Shown here: positions 21,478 to 30,060 of the stretch, piece after piece
Layout of the letters: each line of letters begins with the position of its first letter
Position numbering within the stretch: the first letter of the stretch is position 1
From: an uncultured Planctomycetaceae bacterium
GTDB taxonomy: Bacteria > Planctomycetota > Planctomycetia > Planctomycetales > Planctomycetaceae
Assembly: GCA_943787265.1 (NCBI GenBank)
Contig: CALSLT010000037.1
Span: 62,001 to 126,000, forward strand
DNA length: 64,000 nucleotides
Direction: 5' to 3'
The notes under the pieces: model-generated
What the model was told of the DNA's origin: nothing
What the model saw: the letters and a program-made list of their open reading frames with translations, nothing else
Databases searched by the model: none
Translations under genes and position numbers: made by a program

Positions 21478-22885
21478 ATGTTCCGGATTGTTGATCAATT
21501 ACTGGCCAGAAATTGCGAAGGGCTGTGCCGTCGCGATTTTCTGCAGATTGGGACGCTCGGCCTCGGCGGGCTGACGCTGACGGACTTGTTGCGGCTCGAT
21601 GCTGAAGCTGGCACTGGCAGTGCTTTGTTGAAAGATCGCTCGATTGTGATGCTCAACCTGCAGGGTGGGCCAACTCATATCGAGACGTTCGATCCGAAAA
21701 TGACCGCTCCGTCTGAATATCGCGCGATGTTCGGAGAAGTGAAGACATCGTTGCCCGGAGTGACTTTCGGCAGTCACTTTGAGCGGATGGCGAAGCACGC
21801 TCATCAGATGTCGGTCGTGCGGTCTTTTCGGCATGGCAATGGCAGCCATGCTAAAGCTTCAGCTTTGGTGGCGGCTGGAGGGAACCCCACTGGCGCCAAC
21901 ATGGGGTCGCTCTACGGGCGCATTGCCGGCATGACGAATCCGGCAACCGGCATTCCAAATGTTGCCATCATCCAGCCCGGGGCTGTGGGAGAGAAGTACC
22001 GAACTCTTGGAGCCGCGGCGTCTCGCATTACCGGGACCGGCACGCTGTCCAAGCAGTATCAGCCGTTCGACCCAAGTGCTGGCGGGGACGTCGTCAACAA
22101 TATGGAGTTGCGGATTCCTGAGTCGCGGCTCGGCGATCGGCGGTCGTTGCTCAATGGGCTGGACGGGTTCCGACGGCGAGTCGACTCGTCCGATGCACTC
22201 GGCGGAGCTGACCAGTTTCAGCAGCAGGCGTTCGACGTAATTCTTGGTGGAATTGCTGACGCCTTTGATATCTCCAAAGAAGACCCAAACATCGTCAAGC
22301 GGTACGACACAGGTCACGTCGACATTCCAAAAGCCCTCTACAAAAAGAAGAACAAGAATCTCACGAAGCAGTCGCCGGTGTCGCTCGGCCGTCAGATGCT
22401 GATGGCTCGAAGGCTGGTTGAATCTGGCTGCCGATTTGTGACGGTCACCAGCGCCGGATGGGACATGCACGGCAATGCGTTCGGCGTGGACGACGGAATG
22501 CCGATTCTCGGCACGGCTGTCGACATTTCGGTCAGTGCATTTCTGGAAGACCTTGAGCAGTCAGGACTTTCCGACAAAGTTCTGTTGGTCATTACCGGCG
22601 AGTTCGGCCGGACACCCAAGATCAATGTAAAGGGCGGACGCGATCATTGGGGCAATCTCTGCACATTGGCGTTTGCAGGCGGCGGATTACCAATGGGGCA
22701 AGTCATCGGCCAGTCCGACCGACGAGCGTCTGTGCCAGCTTCGGATCCTGTGACAACGAGGAGACCTTCTCGGCACGGTGATGCACTACCTGTTGGACAT
22801 TGCCGAGCTGCGACTTGTCCCAGGAATTCCTTCGGACATCGCCCGAGCGTTGGGCTCGATCCAGCCGATCTCTCAGCTTTCCTGA
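21478..22885 (+). CDS. DUF1501 protein with Tat-like leader (frameshift near the end)
   Basis: DUF1501 family, sulfatase/alkaline-phosphatase-fold proteins of unknown reaction that are abundant in planctomycetes and usually paired with DUF1549/DUF1553 proteins. The twin-arginine motif CRRDFLQIG is at residues 17-25. Family motifs include LNLQGGPTHIETFDPK, GWDMHGN, TGEFGRTPKIN and GGRDHWG. Near 22765 the frame must drop one base, after which the normal C-terminus reads LLGTVMHYLLDI...PGIPSDIARALG to TGA 22883-22885; without the shift the tail to 22911 is unrelated. GAGGA precedes ATG 21478. Unlike the other two copies in this window it has no DUF1549/DUF1553 partner beside it. Confidence 0.85.
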
Positions 22886-22962
22886 GCTCAGAGTCACCAA
22901 ATTCGATGTGACTACGCGTGAGCTACGGTTTCAAATCCTTGTATTAACTAACCGGTGAATAC

Positions 22963-23259
22963 GTGCCCGTTGATCCAAATTCCGAGTCGCTGCTTGAGTC
23001 GCTTGAGGCGAACCATGAATTCCCGTGCCAGTACACGTTCAAGGCGATCGGGCGAAATCCTGAAAATTTTGTAAAAGCAGTAGTCACGGCGGTTGCTCAA
23101 GAACTGGTGAATTCTGACGAACCGACGCACACGGTGAAGGAAACGCCGAACGGACGGCACATCTCAGTGACGCTGACGCCTGTCGTCGAATCGGCTCAGC
23201 AGGTGATGAAGATTTATCAGCGACTGCAGAAGCTAGACGATCTAGTCATGCAGTTATGA
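22963..23259 (+). CDS. DUF493 (YbeD-like) small regulatory-fold protein
   Basis: A 98-residue protein of the DUF493/YbeD family, a small ferredoxin-like fold related to ACT-type regulatory domains. Typical text is FPCQYTFKAIGRN, FVKAVVTAVAQEL and the C-terminal MKIYQRLQKLDDLVMQL. The start is GTG 22963, with only a weak GGTGA upstream; no ATG gives a full-length domain. Family function is poorly defined (YbeD lies near lipoate genes in enterobacteria, but no lipoate gene is here). It converges on the inositol-monophosphatase-type gene. Confidence 0.8.
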   Translation: MPVDPNSESLLESLEANHEFPCQYTFKAIGRNPENFVKAVVTAVAQELVNSDEPTHTVKETPNGRHISVTLTPVVESAQQVMKIYQRLQKLDDLVMQL

Positions 23260-23329
23260 GAAACCGAATGCACGTCCCTCTCCGTAGGGGCTGTCGAGCG
23301 AAGCGCTGACGCACCAGTCTCATTGATCG

Positions 23330-23365
23330 GTAGGGTATGCCGGCGCTGCGCTTGTCATACCCTAC
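23330..23365. terminator. Perfect 10-bp hairpin between convergent genes
   Basis: GTAGGGTATG at 23330-23339 pairs perfectly with CATACCCTAC at 23356-23365 around a 16-base loop that is itself GC-rich. It lies between the convergent DUF493 and inositol-monophosphatase genes, as expected of a bidirectional terminator, although no clear T-run follows. It may instead be a copy of a dispersed palindromic repeat; no second copy was found in this window. Confidence 0.5.
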
Positions 23366-23386
23366 TCATACTCGGCGATGCTCAAC

Positions 23387-24169
23387 TCAGTCGAGCTTCA
23401 ACGCGTCGATCAATTCTTTGTGAACGGGCACGTCGTTACTGGCCAGCATGTCAGCGACTTGAACGTCGAAATCTGCTCCGCCAATCGCTGTGACCTGCCC
23501 GCCAGCTTCGCGAACGATGACGACTCCCGCCGCCTGGTCCCACGGTTTGAGCGTTCCGGACCAGTAGGCATCCAGTCGGCCGCACGCAACGTACGACAGG
23601 TTTAGTGCTGCGGAGCCCGTTCGTTGCACACTGCGAGCTTTGGGAAACACATTAAGAAACTGCTTCACCTGGGGCTCGTCGCCGGTGCCGCCGACGGGCA
23701 GGCTTGCAACGCACATCGCGTCGTAGAGTTGGTCGGCGTTTGATGTGTTAATCGGCTCGCCATTCAATGAGGCGCCCTCTCCACGCACCGCTGTAAATAA
23801 CTCATCGCGTGTCGGGTCGAAGATGACTCCCACAGTCAGTTCGCCTTGATACTCCAACGCGATGGATACGCAGTAGTACGGGAACTGGTGGACGTAGTTG
23901 GTCGTGCCGTCGAGCGGGTCGATGATCCACCTGAAGTCAGAATCCGCATTCTCGACGGCCAGGTCTTCCTCACCAAGAAAACTGTGGTCGGGGTACTTGT
24001 CGTGAATGATGCGGAAGATCGCGTCCTGAGCATTGACGTCCGCTTCGGTCACCAGATTCTTGCGGCTCTTCTCGCTGATCGTGAATTTCTTCGACCACTC
24101 CTGAAGGACTCGGCCAGCTTCTCGGGCTGCAGCGATTCCTGTGTCCTGAAACTCTTTCCATTCCGTCAT
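23387..24169 (-). CDS. Inositol monophosphatase-family phosphatase
   Basis: A 260-residue Mg2+-dependent phosphatase of the IMPase/SuhB/CysQ superfamily. Metal-binding motifs are present in order: SFLGEED (Glu ligands), IDPLDGTTNYVHQFP (the WIIDPLDGT signature) and LKPWDQAAGVVIVREAGG near the C-terminus. NLVTEADVNAQDAI near residue 40 is the usual K-x-x-x-D-x-V-T-x-x-D region. The start is ATG 24169-24167 with AGGGA just upstream on the coding strand; a longer frame to 24346 adds unrelated basic text. Substrate is not resolved: inositol-1-phosphate, 3'-phosphoadenosine phosphates or histidinol phosphate are family options. Confidence 0.88.
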   Translation of the reverse strand: MTEWKEFQDTGIAAAREAGRVLQEWSKKFTISEKSRKNLVTEADVNAQDAIFRIIHDKYPDHSFLGEEDLAVENADSDFRWIIDPLDGTTNYVHQFPYYCVSIALEYQGELTVGVIFDPTRDELFTAVRGEGASLNGEPINTSNADQLYDAMCVASLPVGGTGDEPQVKQFLNVFPKARSVQRTGSAALNLSYVACGRLDAYWSGTLKPWDQAAGVVIVREAGGQVTAIGGADFDVQVADMLASNDVPVHKELIDALKLD

Positions 24170-24523
24170 TGAATTCGTCCCTGAGTGTGCAAAAATTTTC
24201 TGTCTGGTGGCCAACTGGCGCATCGTTGAACGGGCCAATTGACTGCGGAGTGTAGCGAGGTGATCTTTTCCTCGCAGGCGATCGGCAGCTTGGCTGCAAC
24301 ATGAAACTGGACGAGTGCAGCGAGGGATTCGAAAAATGGGCCTCAAACACCCGTAGGTTGAGGCCGGTTTTTCCCGTCTGGGACCGCAATTTCGGCAGGG
24401 TGAGCAGATTCTGGTCGAAACTGACGAGCATCAGGGCAGAATCACGCCGCAGATCGTTAGTATGCGTGAAACTGCCGATGAAGTCTGCAAGTGCCAACAA
24501 CTCCGTACCGATCGACATTTCCG
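24170..24523. other. Divergent intergenic region upstream of the IMPase and ygiQ genes
   Basis: This 354-base gap separates the divergent phosphatase and radical SAM genes. Frames crossing it are extensions of the flanking genes or lack family resemblance. I see no RNA gene, strong hairpin or clear promoter pair in it. Confidence 0.5.
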
Positions 24524-26571
24524 ATGCTTGAGTTACCAGTCCTTCCCGAATCCCATTTTGGCGGCGACGAACTTGTCGACACGCTTCGTGACGGTCGAAG
24601 TCATTCCGACTCGCGCCCTCTGCCGATGTCGATGAATGAAGCTCGTGATCGAGGATGGGACGAGCTGGACGTCGTGTTTGTGACGGGCGACGCCTACATC
24701 GACCATCCGAGTTTCGCCACGGCAATCCTTGGTCGTGTGCTGGAGGGCCTGCCGGGTTTCGAGTTCGGGATCATCAGTCAACCTGACTGGCAGACCTGCG
24801 ACGACTGGAAACGCTTTGGTCGTCCGAGACTGTTCTTCGCGATCAGCGCGGGGAATATGGACTCGATGATCAACCACTACACCGCTAACCGGAAGGTACG
24901 CAATGCGGACGCGTACTCACCGGGGTGGTCGAATCGGGTTAAGACCTGACCGCGCGACACTGAGTTACTGCCAGCGTGCACGGCAGGCTTACAAAGGCGT
25001 TCCGGTGATTGCCGGGAGCGTTGAAGCTTCGCTGCGGCGGCTCGCCCACTACGACTATTGGAGCGACAAAGTTAAACGCTCGATCCTGCTGGATTCGAAA
25101 GCCGACGCAGTGGTGTTTGGAATGGGTGAAGAGGCGGTCGTTGAAATCGCCCGTCGTCTGGACTCAGGGCAGGACGTTAAGAGTCTCCGCGATATGCGAG
25201 GAGTCGCGTATTCATTGGGAGCTTCGGAAACGCCGCCAGAAGACAGCCTCGAGATCCCGAGCTTCGAAGCAGTCTCGACCGACAAGCTGGCCTTCGCCGA
25301 AGCCACAAAGATGATTCACAACGAGACGAATCCGTGGAACGCTCGACGGCTCATCCAATGGCATGATCGACAGGCTGTCGTCGCGAATCCGCCCGCGATT
25401 CCGATCTCGCAGGAAGCGATGGACGCAATCTACGACCTGCCGTTCACTCGGCGAGCCCACCCGAGCTACACCGAAAACCATCCCCGCGAACGAGATGATC
25501 AAGGAATTCCGTCACGATCATGCGCGGCTGCTTTGGTGGCTGCACGTTTTGCTCGATTACGACTCACCAGGGACGAACGATTCAGTCGCGGAGTAAGGAT
25601 TCCGTGCTGAAGGAAGTTCAGAAGATGACTAAGGAGTCTGACTTCAAGGGCGTCATCAGCGACATCGGCGGCCCGACGGCGAATATGTACGAAATGAAAT
25701 GTTCGAAGCCGGAAGTCGAAGCCGTTTGTCGGCGACAGTCGTGCGGTTCATCCGACAATCTGCAAGTTGCTCGGTACAGATCACGGACCACTTGTTGAAT
25801 TGATGAAAGACGTTCGCGAGACTCCCGGCGTCCGAAAAGTGTTTGTGGCGAGCGGAATTCGAATGGATCTCGCGCGGCGATCACCCGAGTACATGCGGGA
25901 ATCTCGTTCAGCATCATGTCGGCGGGTCATCTGAAGGTTGCTCCGGAGCACACGGACGCAGGAGTGCTCGGCCTCATGCGGAAGCCAGCGACGGATGATT
26001 TTGAAAAGTTTTCCGAAGTCTTCATGGAAGAGTCAGGAGAAGGCTGGGTAAGAAGCAATTCATCATTCCGTACTTCATTGCGAGTCACCCGGGCAGCGAC
26101 CTGCACGCCATGATTGATCTTGCGGTGTTCCTCAAGCGGAATGGCTACAAGCCGGACCAGGGTGCAGGACTTCATCCCCGCGGCCGTTCGACGTGGCAAC
26201 GGCCATGTACTACACCGGCGTCGACCCGTTTACTAAGAAGCCAGTCCACATCGCCAAACATCTACGAGATCGCAAACTGCAACGTGCGTTGATGCAGTTT
26301 TTCAAACCGGAAAATTATTTCGAGGTGCGGAAGTCACTGGAGCAAGCCGGCAGGCAGGATTTGATTGGACCAGGTTGCGATAGTCTGATCCCTTCTCGAC
26401 CGCCGAAGGAAGCTTTGGAAGCTCGCCGTAAAGACGCCAACAAACGATTTCGTGGCGACTACGTTCACAATTCCGAGGCCGGTCTGGGGGCAAGAAGAAG
26501 GGCGGACGAAAGAAGCAGGGGGCGAGGGAGGGCCAGGAAAAGGGTATCGACCGGATCGTCGATCCAAGTAA
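24524..26571 (+). CDS. ygiQ: YgiQ-type radical SAM protein (about ten frameshifts)
   Basis: YgiQ/UPF0313 family radical S-adenosylmethionine protein, reaction unknown, about 640 residues when frames are joined. Recognisable stretches in order: WDELDVVFVTGDAYIDHPSF, AYKGVPVIAGSVEASLRR, the 4Fe-4S motif RGCFGGCTFCSIT (C-x3-C-x2-C) at about 25517-25555, FKGVISDIGGPTANMYEM, CVHPTICKLLGTDHGPLVEL, VFVASGIRMDLARRSPEYMR, GHLKVAPEHTD, KKQFIIPYFIASHPGSDL, VATAMYYTGVDPF and the terminal GYRPDRR. Frame changes occur near 24940, 25490, 25505, 25752, 25880, 25920, 26047, 26163, 26182 and 26470; those I checked each need one base removed. All cofactor residues survive. The gene is therefore probably whole in the organism, but a real pseudogene is possible. 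The last 40 codons are uncertain. Confidence 0.75.
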
Positions 26572-26657
26572 CAGTATGAGGCCGCAGGGGCGACTAACGA
26601 GACTGATCTGCGAGTAGGCCTGTCACACGACGTCGATTGATTATCAGGAGCAATCAT

Positions 26658-27282
26658 ATGTCGGCATTTGACCTGTTTGAAATTCGAGAAGCTGGAACGG
26701 TCAGCACCGTTCGCATTCATGCAGCAGATTGATGATTTTTCGCATCGGACATCGGACCTGCACGAACAGCTTGCGAGATTTGTCGGCGACAACTCGTGCC
26801 TGAAGCTGATCATCGACCTTCGTGAAACGACCTACCTGCCGAGCAGCGTTCTGGGAGTGCTAGTTCAGTTGCACACTGGCGGTTGCGAAGTTCATCTCGC
26901 CAACGCATCTGACGATGTCGCTGAGGTCATGCAGGTAACGCAGCTCAACAGCATGATCCACGTCAACGAAGTTGAAGTTGGGCCGTGGAACAAGATTGCG
27001 GGAGCAGAGCTGGTCCGCATTCCGCTTGAAGGTTACGGCCTGACCTGCCCCGCGTGCCTCCATGAAACGCTTGTCGATAAGCATCTGTTGGGGAAACGAA
27101 CGGCCTGCTCTGAGTGCAGTGAAGATTTCTCAGTCACAGCTGAAGCGATTCGTGAGGCCAGTCACGTGTTTGCTAACTGTCCATCGTGCGAAACTCAGCT
27201 TCGAGTTCGACGTGAGGAAGTGAACGTCGGGATGTCTTGCCCGCAATGTGATGCCCTGATTGAAGTTCGCGTCATTGTTTGA
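26658..27282 (+). CDS. STAS-domain protein with two C-terminal zinc ribbons (one frameshift)
   Basis: The N-terminal ~115 residues resemble anti-sigma-factor antagonists (STAS/SpoIIAA-like): LKLIIDLRETTYLPSSVLGVL corresponds to the D-L-x-x-V-x-x-(D)-S-S-G-L-G-x-L site, with Ser-Ser at the usual phosphorylation position but Pro in place of the preceding Asp. Two treble-clef or ribbon modules follow, CPACLHET...TACSECSED and CPSCETQ...MSCPQCDAL, each with four cysteines. ATG 26658 follows AGGAG at good spacing; the N-terminal frame (MSAFDLFEIREAGTVSTVRI) runs into TGA and is restored by deleting one T near 26729. Role is inferred as a cytoplasmic regulator; no anti-sigma kinase is adjacent. Confidence 0.7.
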
Positions 27283-27405
27283 TCGTATCGGCGAGCGACT
27301 TCGTTGCCACGTGACAGGGTGGGCGGCTACCGTGTCGGTCGATGAGCCCGCTGTTTGTCAGTGGCTCCTTTTGACTGAAAGAATTCGCGGGAGATTTGTG
27401 TCGCT

Positions 27406-28860
27406 ATGCGAACTGCTGCTCTGATTCCTCTACTGCTTTCCATTTGTTTGTTGCCTCGACTGGCGAACGCCACAGACAAACCGCTCAACTTTATCGTGAT
27501 TCTCGTCGACGATCTTGGCTGGATGGACCTGTCCTGCCAGGGCAGCGACTACTACCGAACGCCGAATGTTGATCGGCTCGCTCATGAAGGGATGCGATTT
27601 ACGAATGGCTATGCTGCGTGTGCGGTGTGCTCACCGACGAGAGCTGCTTTGCAGACGGGCCGCTATCCTGGCCGGATTGGGGTGACCGACTGGATTCGGT
27701 CAATGTTCCAACGCGCTGGATTGGGCACGCCCGAGAAGAATCCGACTGATTACGTGGGTGGCCCAAATCGTAAGTTACTCTGCCCGCCAAATCCTTACTG
27801 GATGGAGCACGACGAAGTCACGATCGCCGAAGTGCTGAAGCAGCATGGCTACTCGACAGGCTACATCGGGAAGTGGCATCTAGGTGACGAAGCGTGGTAT
27901 CCGACGGGGCAGGGGTATGACCAGAATCGTGGCGGCTGTGACTACGGTCAGCCTCCTTCGTACTTCGATCCGTTCAACCAGCCGAAGCACAAGCATCCGA
28001 TGATTCGAGCGGGGATCCCCTTTCTTGCCGCTCGTAAGAAAGGCGAGTTTCTCACCCATCGCGAAGCTGACGAAGCTGTTGAGTTAATCCGCGAGTGGAA
28101 AGACAAACCGTTCTTTCTTCAAGTGGCTCATTACGCGGTGCATACGCCGATTCAGGCGATCGATTCTGTCGCCGCGAAATATCGGCAGGACGGCAAGCAT
28201 GAGACTAATGCGAAGTACGCTGCGATGGTTGAATCTTTTGACGACTCAACGAAAGCGATTCTGGAGGTTCTTGGAGAAGTCGGTATCGACGATCGAACGG
28301 TGATTCTGTTTACGTCGGACAATGGCGGACTCGACAACGGTGGTCGACCGACGGACAACGCTCCTCTGCGAAGCGGCAAAGGCTACCCGTACGAAGGCGG
28401 CATTCGAGTTCCGTTCATCGTCCGTTGGCCAGGCGTCACGAAGCCGGGCAGCGTTTCGGATGAAATTGTTTGTTCCATCGACGTGCTGCCGACACTGCTC
28501 GAAGCGGCAGGGATTGCTACTCCGGATGACCGAACAATCGATGGGCTGTCGCTGGTCGAGCATCTGAAATCGGCCGGAAAGCAATCGCTGGGGCGAGACG
28601 AGTTACTCTGGCACTTTCCGCACTACCGTCACGCTCCAGGGCCGTACAGCATCATCCGTAAGGGGGATTGGAAATTGATTCGCTGGGATGAAGGCATCAG
28701 CGAACTTTACGATTTGAAGTCGGATCTGTCCGAAGGCACGGATCTCGTCGAGAAGAGAGCCGACAAGCTCGCAGAACTTGACGGACTGCTGACAGCGCGA
28801 CTGAAGTCGATGAACGCTCGCCTTCCCAGACCCAACCCTCAGTGGAAAGGACAAAAGTAG
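27406..28860 (+). CDS. Secreted arylsulfatase-family sulfatase
   Basis: Formylglycine-dependent sulfatase (S1 family) of 484 residues with an N-terminal signal peptide (LIPLLLSICLLPRLANA). Metal site text IVILVDDLGWMDLSCQG near residue 30; modification motif CSPTRAALQTGRYP with the cysteine to be converted to formylglycine at residue 75; GYIGKWHLG, HYAVHTPIQ and LFTSDNGGLDNGG complete the active-site set. The C-terminus (YDLKSDLSEGTDLVEK) is the usual sulfatase end domain. Located in the periplasm or outside the cell, hydrolysing sulfate esters, likely on a polysaccharide. It is followed by an aldolase gene. No maturase gene is seen in the window. Confidence 0.92.
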   Translation: MRTAALIPLLLSICLLPRLANATDKPLNFIVILVDDLGWMDLSCQGSDYYRTPNVDRLAHEGMRFTNGYAACAVCSPTRAALQTGRYPGRIGVTDWIRSMFQRAGLGTPEKNPTDYVGGPNRKLLCPPNPYWMEHDEVTIAEVLKQHGYSTGYIGKWHLGDEAWYPTGQGYDQNRGGCDYGQPPSYFDPFNQPKHKHPMIRAGIPFLAARKKGEFLTHREADEAVELIREWKDKPFFLQVAHYAVHTPIQAIDSVAAKYRQDGKHETNAKYAAMVESFDDSTKAILEVLGEVGIDDRTVILFTSDNGGLDNGGRPTDNAPLRSGKGYPYEGGIRVPFIVRWPGVTKPGSVSDEIVCSIDVLPTLLEAAGIATPDDRTIDGLSLVEHLKSAGKQSLGRDELLWHFPHYRHAPGPYSIIRKGDWKLIRWDEGISELYDLKSDLSEGTDLVEKRADKLAELDGLLTARLKSMNARLPRPNPQWKGQK

Positions 28861-28964
28861 CACCCACAACAAGAGTGGCCTGCTGATTGGTTGACGGCTT
28901 CCGTGCTGCCGCGACAATCACCCGAACTCAATCCCGAAAACGCCGTTAAGCGTCCGGGATGTTT

Positions 28965-28978
28965 CCGGTTTAAACCGG
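28965..28978. promoter_or_regulatory. Perfect 14-bp palindrome upstream of the aldolase gene
   Basis: CCGGTTTAAACCGG is a perfect palindrome about 94 bases before the aldolase start. Its size and symmetry resemble operators of dimeric regulators such as LacI-type proteins. No second copy was found near the regulator gene at 37.5-38.6 kb, so the cognate protein is unknown. Confidence 0.35.
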
Positions 28979-29071
28979 TCAGACAGCAACGCTTCAACGA
29001 TAGACGTGAAGATCTCAGGAACGAATACGTTCCTTCCGAAGACAGACACCTACGATTAAGGAACAGCCACG

Positions 29072-29869
29072 ATGAAGAAGAATCCAGTGAAAGCAGCGTT
29101 GCGTGCAGGAAAACCGCAGGTCGGCACCTGGCTGTCTTTGGGAAATGTCTTTGCGGCAAGATTGATGGCTCGGACAGGGTTTCCGTGGTTGACGGTCGAC
29201 CTTGAGCATTCGCCGATCGGCTGGGACAGCGCGGGTCTCTTATTCGGAGCGATCGCCGACGCTGGTTGTGTCCCGCTTGCTCGCGTTCCGCGAGGCGATC
29301 ATGACTACATCAAACGGGTTCTCGATGCCGGCGCTCACGGAATCGTTGTCCCGATGGTGAATACCGTCGAGGAAGCGAAGATTGCCATCGCCGCCGCGAA
29401 GTATCCGCCAACGGGCAACCGATCAATCGGCGGCGGTCTGGCCTCAATGAACTACGACGCGTCAGCCGGTGACTACTACAAATATGCCAACGATGAGGTG
29501 TTGGTCGTCTTGCAGACCGAGTCGCCGGAAGGCGTTGACAATGCCGAAGAGATCTACAGCCTGCCAGGCGTGGACGCGATCTTCGTTGGCCCCAATGATC
29601 TCAAGTGGCAGATGAAAACTCCGGACGACATCGACCCGACTCCCGACGAATTCGAAGCGATGCTGCAGCGAGTCCTCGCGGCTGGTAAGAAAACGGGAAC
29701 GCCAGTCGGTTTGCACGTTCAGACGGTTGAGGTCGTTGAACAACGAATTGCCGAAGGCTGGCAGTTCATCGCTTTGGGCAGCGAATTGAAAATGATGGTC
29801 AGCGGCGCTCAGGAGTTCGTTTCCGCATTGAACCTCGCTCCGAGTGCCGGAGACCTGGCTCGGTACTAA
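29072..29869 (+). CDS. HpcH/HpaI-family class II aldolase
   Basis: A 265-residue metal-dependent aldolase that cleaves 2-keto-3-deoxy sugar acids or 4-hydroxy-2-oxo acids to pyruvate plus an aldehyde. Family motifs in order: VGTWLSLGN, FPWLTVDLEHSP (with the catalytic-site His), LARVPRGDHDYIKRVLDAGAHGIVVPMVNT, QTESPEGVDNAEEI (metal-binding Glu) and VDAIFVGPNDL (metal-binding Asp). AAGGAACAGCCACG lies just upstream of ATG 29072. It stands between a secreted sulfatase and a cytochrome gene on the same strand. The substrate cannot be read from the sequence; 2-keto-3-deoxy-rhamnonate or a related sugar acid is a family possibility. Confidence 0.88.
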   Translation: MKKNPVKAALRAGKPQVGTWLSLGNVFAARLMARTGFPWLTVDLEHSPIGWDSAGLLFGAIADAGCVPLARVPRGDHDYIKRVLDAGAHGIVVPMVNTVEEAKIAIAAAKYPPTGNRSIGGGLASMNYDASAGDYYKYANDEVLVVLQTESPEGVDNAEEIYSLPGVDAIFVGPNDLKWQMKTPDDIDPTPDEFEAMLQRVLAAGKKTGTPVGLHVQTVEVVEQRIAEGWQFIALGSELKMMVSGAQEFVSALNLAPSAGDLARY

Positions 29870-29919
29870 GGTTCGTTCCGTGTTACATCAGGCGTACGCT
29901 TAACCGTGTGTCATTAGGT

Positions 29920-30060
29920 GGCCCAACCATTTGTGGTTGGGGGCCGCAGGCACAGGATGCTCCATCCTCGGTCTGCAGTTTACCAAAGCGATTTGTGGTA
30001 ATTCGAAAGCGGACGATGAAGCATCCTGTCGCTGTGCGCCCCAGCCATTTTGGCTGGGCC
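29920..30060. repeat. Nested inverted repeat (about 47-base arms) overlapping the cytochrome start
   Basis: The stretch 29920-29966 and the reverse complement of 30014-30060 share the same text with some changes: both read GGCCCA-CC near the outside, then a G-rich centre, then CAGGATGCT-CATC. Each arm also folds on itself (CCCAACC/GGTTGGG and CCCAGCC/GGCTGGG). Inside lies a smaller inverted repeat, TTACCA at 29980-29985 and TGGTAA near 29996-30001. The whole unit resembles a palindromic dispersed repeat or MITE-like element. The ATG used by the cytochrome gene lies inside the right arm. Confidence 0.7.
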
